Positions 56,615 through 64,000 of a DNA stretch of 64,000 nucleotides are shown here, in pieces. The notes below the pieces were generated by a model, which was not told the origin of the DNA, made no database searches, and saw nothing but the letters and a program-made list of their open reading frames with translations. A program made the position numbers and the translations under genes. Each line of letters begins with the position of its first letter. Position 1 is the first letter of the stretch. The stretch is taken from contig NC_083341.1 of the NCBI RefSeq assembly GCF_019175385.1, forward strand, positions 65,815,800 through 65,879,799. Reading direction: 5' to 3'. This DNA comes from Lycium barbarum (taxonomy: Eukaryota > Streptophyta > Magnoliopsida > Solanales > Solanaceae).

Positions 56615-58123
56615 TATGTATACATAGGAGTACATATGTATTCTCAGCATCATCATCATCATCGTCATCACTTTCATTAGACCCTTCCTTAGAGGATTAA
56701 CTATCATAGAATGAGACCAATGGTATTGTGAGAATATCAAGAATCATAAGCTTTAGTGATTCTAGGAACAAAGTAATCTTGGAAGGCATTACGGAATTTC
56801 ACGTGAAGGTATACAACGATGGGATCATGCCTTAAGGAAAGAAGGGTTAGACTTACATACCTTTTTCTCCTCTTAACTACTTATCGTTCACCGCCAGCGC
56901 TTGAGAAATCTACATTTAAAAGGATTCATACCAAGGTCAAGCCTTAAAGATACTCTTAAATTCAAACTAGAATAATTCATGAGCTAACGAAAATTGGGCA
57001 GCATTTCCCCTATTTCATCGACTTCCACCATATCACAAAAGAACTCCCAAACAACTACAATAACACCCACAATATCATAATCAAGTGGTCATATTCCACT
57101 AAGTCTCAAAATTCATTCTCATATTCAACTTGTATCAACAACTTTACACTAAGCCTTGGCACAATTGTATACAACACTTCTTTGTCATTATTATCACCCT
57201 TCAAAACGAGATTATATTCATAGCATACTAAGAATCATGACTCAAGTTAGTTTACTACTCAAAATACCATTAATACTACATTTAAAATTTATTTTCTACT
57301 TTCTTCCCTCACTCAAGTTATTCAACAACCAAGCATACTTAAAAACATGAAATAGACATGAAAACTAACCTTTTATATCATAGGAATGGGCTTTGGATCA
57401 AGTTACCAACTTGTATGAAAACCCTAGCTTCAATACCAAAGGAATTCTTGAAGTTTACCAATCCTAGTGAGTCTTCCAACACATGGATATCTTGATTCTT
57501 TCTTTATGATCTTTGATTTCCCTTGGGTTTGAGTGGAATATGCTTGAGGGAAGGCTCTAGAGCTTTTAAGAGTTTGGGAGAAGTGGGAAATGAGAAAATA
57601 GAAAAAGGGTCATCTATATAAATAAAATGGAAAAAGCTGCCTGACCCGATTATACGACCATTTATACGGTCCGTATAATCCCACCAGGGAAATACCCTTC
57701 TCTGCCATGGTTAAACTGACCATTTATACGGGCCGTATAACTTATACGGTCCGTATAAGTGGTCGTACAACCCATAGTTTTTCCGAAACTTCTCTCGTCG
57801 ATTCGATCAACCTCCAATCTTTATGGAACCTTATTGACACTTATAAAACACTTCATTAACCATCTAAGAAGCCTTGTATCTCCTTCTCAAGACATTACTA
57901 AATAAGTATTAGTTCAATCGTTGCGAAACCTTTCCAAACATGACCTGCATTCCACTTCCTTCAACGAACTTAGTTTCACTTATTTATATGGCTTCAAAAT
58001 CTTATGATGCGCACTTTAAAGTTATCACATACTCTCCTTAATCTCATAGGGACCTCATGTTCACCTTAAGATTGTGTTAGTCTACTTACAACGCAACAAG
58101 TCTGAAAGCTCTGAGGTGTAACA
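55741..58123 (-). repeat. 3' LTR of the Tekay element, 2,383 bp
   Basis: In plus coordinates it runs TGTCACGACTCG…GAGGTGTAACA. It has the conserved stem-loops (56195-56234), the GGTATGTAAG block (56855 region, minus), and three TTATACGGNCCGTATAA palindromes (57662-57758) upstream of a TATATAGATG box. Confidence 0.88.
57615..57624 (-). promoter_or_regulatory. Putative TATA box of the Tekay LTR
   Basis: Minus-strand TTTATATAGATG just downstream (minus sense) of the palindrome array. Motif-based only. Confidence 0.5.
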
Positions 58124-58341
58124 TTCTTCCCCCCTTAGAAACATTCGTCCTCGAATGTACTCTTAGGGATTCTACAAATATTTTGCCAGAGTTTTCCCTG
58201 TAATATGGCACTACCACCCTGTCACAGCAACCCATAATATATCGCCTCACAGGGCTACAACAACATTAACAACCATGGCCATACACGATTAAGAAAGCAT
58301 CAAGGAAAGCATTACATACCTGAGGACATTGGCGTCTCTGC

Positions 58342-58777
58342 CTAAGTCTTCTCTGGAGGTGGAAATAAATGTGAGTACCTAAACTTCATGTCTTCTTCCG
58401 CTTCCCAGGTCATTTTCTCTCTATTATTATTTCTCCACAAGACTTTAACTGAAGCTACATCTTTGGTTCTGAGTCTCCGTACTTTGCCTATCTAGAATGG
58501 CAATAGGGACTTCTTCATAAGACAATTGTGTGGTGACTTGGACATCATCTACTGGTACAATTTTGGAAGGATCTCCAATGCACTTACGAAGCATCGATAC
58601 ATGGAAAACTGGATGGACTGACTCCAAATCCGAAGGTAGATCTAATTCATAAGCCACTTGGCCTACCTTGCGTACAATCTCATAAGGCCCAATATACCGA
58701 GGACTAAGCTTTCCTTTTTTGCGAAATCTTATGACGCCCTTCATTGGCGACACCTTCAAGAATACCCAATCTTTCAC
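58342..58777 (-). pseudogene. Tekay integrase C-terminus and chromodomain
   Basis: KDWVFLKVSPMKGVIRF and GKLSPRYIGPYEIV form the integrase C-terminal region. HPVFHVSMLRKCIGDP follows. The direct frame stops at 58445, but a one-base shift near 58480 opens VKVLWRNNNREKMTWEAEED and then RYSHLFPPPEKT, the chromodomain end, stopping at 58344-58342. The chromodomain is thought to guide integration to heterochromatin. A stop codon (58778-58780) separates this piece from the main integrase frame. Confidence 0.82.
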
Positions 58778-60373
58778 TTAAAACTCTAAGTCTAGTCGAC
58801 GATTATCTACATAGGATTTCTGGCGACTTTGAGCTGTTAATAATCGATCCTGGATAAGCTTGACCTTTTCAATAGCTTGATGGACCAAGTCTGGCCCTAT
58901 CAGTTTAGTTTCTCCTACTTCGAACCACCTAATTGACGATCTGCACTTGCGCCCGTATAAAGCCTCATACGGGGCCATTTGGATGCTCGAATGATAACTG
59001 TTTTTATAAGCAAATTCAATAAATTGTAAGTGATCATCCCAAACACCTCCATAATCCAACATACATGCCCGTAGCATATCCTCAAGAGTCTGGATGGTAC
59101 GCTCAGCTTGCCCATCAGTCTGTGGATGAAATGTTGTACTAAGACTCACCCGAGTCCCCAAACCTTCTTGAAAAGATTTCCAGAAATTGGTTGTAAACTG
59201 TGTCCCTCTATCGAAAATAATAGATACTGGGACACCATGGAGTTTTACTATCTCTTTAACATAGAGCTTTGCATTGTCTTCGGCTACATATGTAGTTCGG
59301 ATAGGTAGGAAATGAGCTGACTTCGTAAGTCTATCCACAATTACCCATATAGAATCATACTTACGTCGAGAACGGGGTAAGCCTGCAATGAAGTCCATAT
59401 TAATCACTTCCCATTTCCAAGTTGGAATTTCCATTGCATGCAACAATCCACCGGGCTTTTGATGCTCAATTTTCACTTGCTGACAATTCGAACATTGAGC
59501 CAAGAACTCCGCTATGTCTTTCTTCATTCCATTCCACCAATATATGGACTTAAGGTCATGATACATTTTCGTTGCTTCGGGATGAACAGAATAACGGGAA
59601 CAATGAGATTCTTTCAATATTTGATGGTGTAATCCTGCGACATCAGAAACACACAACCTGCCTCGACATCGGAGAACTCCATCTCCAGAAACCTCAACGG
59701 ATGATTTCTTCTTCTGGGGAAGTGTATTTCTATAATGAATTAGCATGGGATCTTCGTACTGGTGCTCTTTCACCTCAACTATTAGTGATGAGACAGCTGA
59801 ATTCCGAATGGTAGCTCTCATACCGCCCGAGTCCATTACCCGGAATCCTAGGCTAGCTAACTGCTGGAGCTCACGAGCTAACTCTCTTTTCTCTGGTTGA
59901 ACATCACATAAACTTCCCATAGATCTACGGCTGGGAGCATCGGCCACAATGTTCGCCTTCTCGGGATGATATAGGATGTTAACATCATAATCTTTCAACA
60001 ACTCCAACCATCGCCGTTGTCGTAAATTCAATTCTTTCTGCTTGAAAATATACTGAAGGCTATTGTGATCCGTATAAATATCAATGTGGACACCATACAA
60101 GTAATGTCTCCACATCTTCGACGCATGGATCACTGCAGCTAACTCAAGATCATGGGTTGGATAATTTTTCTCATGTTTCCGCAATTGCCTTGAAGTATAC
60201 GCAATCACCCTACCATGCTGCATCAACACACAGCCTAACCCAACGCCTGAAGCATCACAATAGAAAACAAAGCCTTCCAATCCCTCTGGAAGTGTCAGGA
60301 TTGGGGCAGAAGTTAATCTATTCTTTAACTTTTGAAAACTATGTTCACAAGCATCCGTCCATTGAAATTTAGT
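58778..60373 (-). pseudogene. Tekay RNase H and integrase
   Basis: A 500-codon frame begins in RNase H with FYCDASGVGLGCVLMQ (Asp), then DLELAAVIHASKMW (Glu), IYTDHNSLQYI (Asp) and IVADAPSR. Integrase follows: the HHCC finger uses SHCSRYSVHP and CSNCQQVK; the catalytic core has NMDFIAGLPRSRRKYD, IIFDRGTQFTTNFW and HPQTDGQAERTIQTLED (D, D, E). It is contiguous with RT upstream apart from a stop at 60374-60376 and ends at the stop at 58778. The domains look well preserved, so decay is probably not old. Confidence 0.9.
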
Positions 60374-61710
60374 TTATTTCTGAGTTAGCTTTGTCAACGG
60401 TGCATAAATAGAAGAAAATCCCTCTACAAATCTTCTATAATAACCTGCTAAGCCCAGAAAACTGCGAACCTCTGTGGGTGTTGTAGGCCTTGGCCAAGTC
60501 TTCACATCCTCAATCTTTTGCGTATCTACTCGAATACCATCGGCTGAAATAATATGCCCCAAAAAGGTTTCCGAATTCAACCAAAACTCGCAGTTTGAAA
60601 ATTTTACAAATAGCTCTTGAGATTGGAGAACTCTAAGGACGGTACGTAAATGATCCGCATGTTCTGCTTTGGACCGAGAATATACCAGGATATCGTCAAT
60701 GAACACAATCAAAAATAAATCTAGGAAAGGCCTGAACACGTTGGTCATCAAGTCCATGAATACTGCCGGTGCATTAGTTAGCCCAAATGACATTACCCGA
60801 AATTTGAAATGACCATATCTTGTTCTAAAGGTCGTGTTAGGAATATCTTCCTCCCTAACTCTCACCTGATGATACCCGGATCTCAGATCTTTTTTGACAG
60901 CCATTTGGCGCCTTGTAATTGATCAAATAAATCATCAATCCTTGGGAGCGGATACTTATTCTTGATCGTCACCTTATTCAGCTGCCGATAGTCAATGCAC
61001 ATTCGCAAGGAGCCATCTTTCTTCCTCACGAACAACACAGGTGCTCCCCATGGGGATGAATTAGGCCTTATGAAGCCTTTCTGAAGCAAGTCCTTCAATT
61101 GCTCTATCAACTCTTTCAATTTTGCAGGAGTCATTCTATACGGAGGAATAAATATGGGCTTGGTATATGGCAGAACATTAATAGCAAAATCGATCTCCCG
61201 CTCAGGGGGGAGGCCTGGAAGTTCATCCGGGAATACATTCGAAAACTCGTTCACCACGGGGCTAGACTGAAGAGTCGGCGATTCCGCTTCTATATCTTGA
61301 ACCCAGACTAAATGATAAATACAACCTTTAGCAATCATTTTCCTTGCTTTGAGATAGGAAATAAACCTACATCTCGAAGATGCTGTATTTCCCATCCATT
61401 CCAAAACTGGTTCTCCTGGAAACTGAAAGTGAACCATCTTCGTTCTACAATCGACATTGGCATAGCAAGAATCCAACCAATCCATGCCCACAATAACATC
61501 AAAGTCCACCATTTTCAACTCATGTAAATCAGCCATAGTACGATGGTTACAAATCACAACTACACAATTTCTATATACTATGCTAGCTATTTTCGGATCA
61601 CCAATAGGTGTCGATATCTCAAAAGGTTTGATTGACTCTGATTTGACCCCAAATAGACTCGTAATATATGGAGTAACATATGACAATGTGGAGTCCAAAT
61701 AGCTAGCAGA
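60374..61710 (-). pseudogene. Tekay protease remnant and reverse transcriptase
   Basis: The first frame (61698-60883) opens inside protease ([17 protein letters not shown]): the Asp remains, but the usual D-x-G turn is shortened, so a small deletion is likely. [17 protein letters not shown] ends the protease. RT starts at [16 protein letters not shown], with [21 protein letters not shown] frameshift near 60890-60905 leads to the second frame: [13 protein letters not shown] (first catalytic Asp), [14 protein letters not shown], then FIDDILVYS, the YxDD-type box with F first. [16 protein letters not shown] closes the connection to RNase H. Confidence 0.85.
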
Positions 61711-62145
61711 GTATATAGAAATTGTATGGCAGACCCCAATGTAGCTTTTCGCACTGGGAACATCGTGGCATAGGTGGCCTTACTTGACCCTAATTACCTC
61801 TATAATGAGAACCTGAAGCTCTAAAACTCTGACTCGGCCCGGAGTGACTAGATCTATCAAATATCTGGCTCGTAAACCATGGAGGCGTACTAGTCATGGA
61901 ATGGTCTGAATGCCTAGAAAATTGCTGTCTTTTCCCTCTTCTAAACTCACTAGTCGGACCTGAAGATTTAGCCCTCTTGATATAATCTCTGTCAAGCTCA
62001 TACTCACCTCTTTACGATTGTTGGCCTTCTTCCAAACTCTGGGCATGGGCTTGAATGCGAGAAACATCCATATTGTCTTGAAGGGACGTAGTCAAGCACT
62101 TATCCATCAAATGTGGCCCTAAGCCACTCACAAACCAGTGCACTC
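61711..62145 (-). pseudogene. Tekay gag, C-terminal remnant
   Basis: Minus-strand pieces FVSGLGPHLMDKCLTTSLQD and RIQAHAQSLEEGQ match the gag at 181-1599 in place and wording. An Arg/Ser-rich linker and a half zinc knuckle PPMPRCSQC follow, broken by stops at 62014 and near 61788. Gag and protease are joined by a deletion that removed the second knuckle. The N-terminal half of gag is cut off at 62146 by the next element. Confidence 0.75.
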
Positions 62146-64000
62146 TGTTGCACCTCATTTTAACCGAAGGCTAAACAAAGCACAACTTATGGAGCTCTGA
62201 AATAATTAATTATGTATAGAGTCGCCACCTAGAATTTAAGGTATACTAGGGTACCTATAAATTATTAATATATGCAGCTTAACATGATCTACGAAAAATA
62301 AGTGAGATTCTAGGTAAGGGTTCAAATTATTCCGAAGGGAAGGTGTTAGGCATCCTTCAAAATCCACAAATGTGGTTCCCGGCTGGACCAATTTAACTAT
62401 ACGAGGGATGTGTAAAAAGGCTTTATTATTTACAAAAAATTAATAGAATTTAGACTAAAGAATAATATGAATATTCACATAAATAATCATGCGTATTTTA
62501 TACATATGTGTTATAATAATTATTAAAAAAAAGTTATGTGCAACTTAGAAGCTTGGGTATGTGACAAAAGTATAAAAAAATGGGCATGAAATTATTTTGC
62601 ACTCGAAGTGAGTTAACTAATTTAACTAGCTAAGTATGTACGCCTAATCAATTAATTATGAAAGTATATTATAAAGCCTAAATATTGAGGCAAATCACCC
62701 TATTTATTCACTTAAGTGTGCTAAGCTATTGAATTAAAACTCTAGCAAAACATGATAACTATAGGAATATTAGCTACAAAAATAATAACTGCCTAATATT
62801 AATTTGTCTAAAACACATAAAATTTAAATCACCTAAGCATATCATAAATAAATACCACTAACCTACATCCTAAAAAGTAAAGTTTCACTATATTTTATGC
62901 TTGCATAACTTAAGAATGTAAAAAAAAAATATAAACAAAGAATTTAAGAAGATATTTGAACTTCTTTTGAGTGTCATCTTCAAAAAATAACTTCAGATAC
63001 CTGCATGAAACTTAATAAAAAATATTAGTAAGAGAATAAATAATTATCGGATGAATTAAAAAATAATGAATAAACTTAAAATAAAAATCCGTCTTTGTAC
63101 ATGGAAGGCCTTGGAAATCGACAGAAATTTCTTCATCGGCCAAGTATAGAAAACAAAGTTTTATTAATTAAGATAAAAAATTTTAGTAGGCTAAGTAGCC
63201 ATTTTGTCACATAAGAGCAAAAGAAATGAAAACAGTAAAAAAAAAAAGGAAAAAAAAAACATGAAAACAGTAGGTCCAACCTATCAGTGTCATCTAAAGA
63301 TGATTTTATAACGTGAAAAAATATGTAGACTAAGTATGCAACTCCAGGCCAAAGAAACGACGTAATGATTTTTTATTTTTTTAAAAAAAGAAGCCTAAAC
63401 AAAGAAAAGTCCAAGATCAACAGTAAGGAATCAAAACAATACATCAGCTATAGAGAAGGACCAAACCAATTCACAAAATACCACATGAATATACATGCAC
63501 AAAATGTAAGGAAATCAGTAAGAGGCACTGCAGAGAAGATAAACATAACAGGCAACCAATAGCAACAACAACCAGTAAGATGGAGCGGCTCCGCCAACAC
63601 AGAGGTCACCGGAAAACTCTCACAAACAGTCCAACAATGGTAGTAGCGGAATGGAGCAGTAACGCTAAACACAAAATAGTTATAAACCTGCAAATATATA
63701 CAGATAATATTAATGCAGAAGCAACAGGGGGCAAGAAGCAGCAAAATGGAGGGAGTTCGTCGTCGTCGTCGTGGTGTTTCGTCAGAGATGGGTTTCGTGG
63801 AGGAAGGTAGTGTCGCTGCTGGCTGCTCCGATTCACCGGAGCAGTGATGAAGAAGTAGCAGTGAAACATTAGTCAACAAATTGTAGTGTCAATGGAAAAG
63901 TAAAGGCATCATAGGGGATATGTACAAGTGGGTTAGGGAAAACACTACTTAGCAAATAAATTCAAAATACAGCAACAAGAAGGTAGTCAAACAAATAGGA
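62146..64000 (-). mobile_element. Ogre-like LTR, partial, running off the right edge
   Basis: Starts TGTTGCACCTCATTTTAACC in plus sense, the reverse complement of the end of the LARD LTR (…GGTTAAAATGGGGTGCAACA). It follows it for about 1.3 kb with scattered differences, for example GGAAGGTGTTAGGCATCC (62339). From about 63560 to 64000 it diverges to another C/T-rich variable block that keeps words such as CACTGCTCCGGTGAATCGGA (minus). It is either the 3' LTR of a minus-strand element or a solo LTR; the window ends too soon to tell. CACTC (62141-62145) would be the TSD. Confidence 0.8.

Larger units (their letters stand above)
55741..62145 (-). mobile_element. Tekay-lineage chromovirus (Ty3/gypsy), 5' end missing
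   Basis: Minus strand: gag C-terminal part (62145-61710), protease, RT, RNase H, integrase and chromodomain (to 58342), tail block ATTCGAGGACGAATGTTTC, polypurine tract AAGGGGGGAAGAA, and 3' LTR (58123-55741, TGTTACACCTC…GAGTCGTGACA). It inserted into the Tork-like element at 55740/55741 and was itself broken at 62145/62146 by an Ogre-like LTR. Stops at 60374 and 58778 and frameshifts make it inactive. Confidence 0.9.

Overview
The window is repeat-rich plant nuclear DNA. The retrotransposon families and MITE types fit a dicot, most likely Solanaceae; that assignment is inference from element style, and no host gene fixes it. I found no intact host gene. Nearly all supportable coding sequence belongs to LTR retrotransposons (Tekay-type chromovirus, Tat/Retand and Ogre-type Ty3/gypsy; Ty1/copia). 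Between them lie MITEs, Helitrons, a TRIM and small non-autonomous LTR elements. Several boundaries are fixed to the base by target-site duplications (TSDs).

Left part (1-12 kb). A gag-only, Tekay-like element (gag 181-1599, no pol, 3' LTR 2277-5681) is inserted in an older related LTR whose 3' part is 5682-7110. A solo LTR (8301-10879, TSD CTAAT) sits inside a tandem duplication of about 1 kb (7243-8300 and 10885-11866).

Middle-left (12-23 kb). This holds a TRIM (12196-12469), a 1.17-kb non-autonomous LTR element carrying what looks like a captured AAA-ATPase fragment (13368-14541), three foldback elements (about 14961-16352), a copia element deleted from protease to the end of RNase H (16837-18694), a Tourist-like MITE (19380-19583) and a degenerate Helitron cluster (20139-22964).

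Centre (23171-46111). A complete but mutated Tat/Retand element has TSD CAAAT, 748/749-bp LTRs, gag, protease, RT, two RNase H domains, integrase and a spliced antisense ORF (41920-44768, minus). Its first RNase H is split by a very young non-autonomous Ogre-like element (27850-38916, TSD ATGGG). That element has near-identical 2.6-kb LTRs and a 5.8-kb interior without a retroelement gene, dominated by GC-rich minisatellites.

Right part (46-64 kb). This holds a Stowaway-like MITE, a MULE-type MITE with a perfect 9-bp TSD, a paralogue of the 19.6-23.2 kb DNA that serves as an empty site for three insertions, a canonical minus-strand Helitron (50264-52550), and a minus-strand nest: a Tork-like copia fragment (54236-55740) invaded by a Tekay element (55741-62145), itself invaded by an Ogre-like LTR running off the right edge (62146-64000).

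The elements do not form a cellular pathway. The coherent story is layered insertion. The most interesting signals are two consecutive stem-loops kept in four otherwise diverged Tekay-type LTRs, palindrome arrays upstream of an LTR TATA-like box, the gag-only element, the gene-fragment capture, and the Ogre-like LARD with its higher-order minisatellite.
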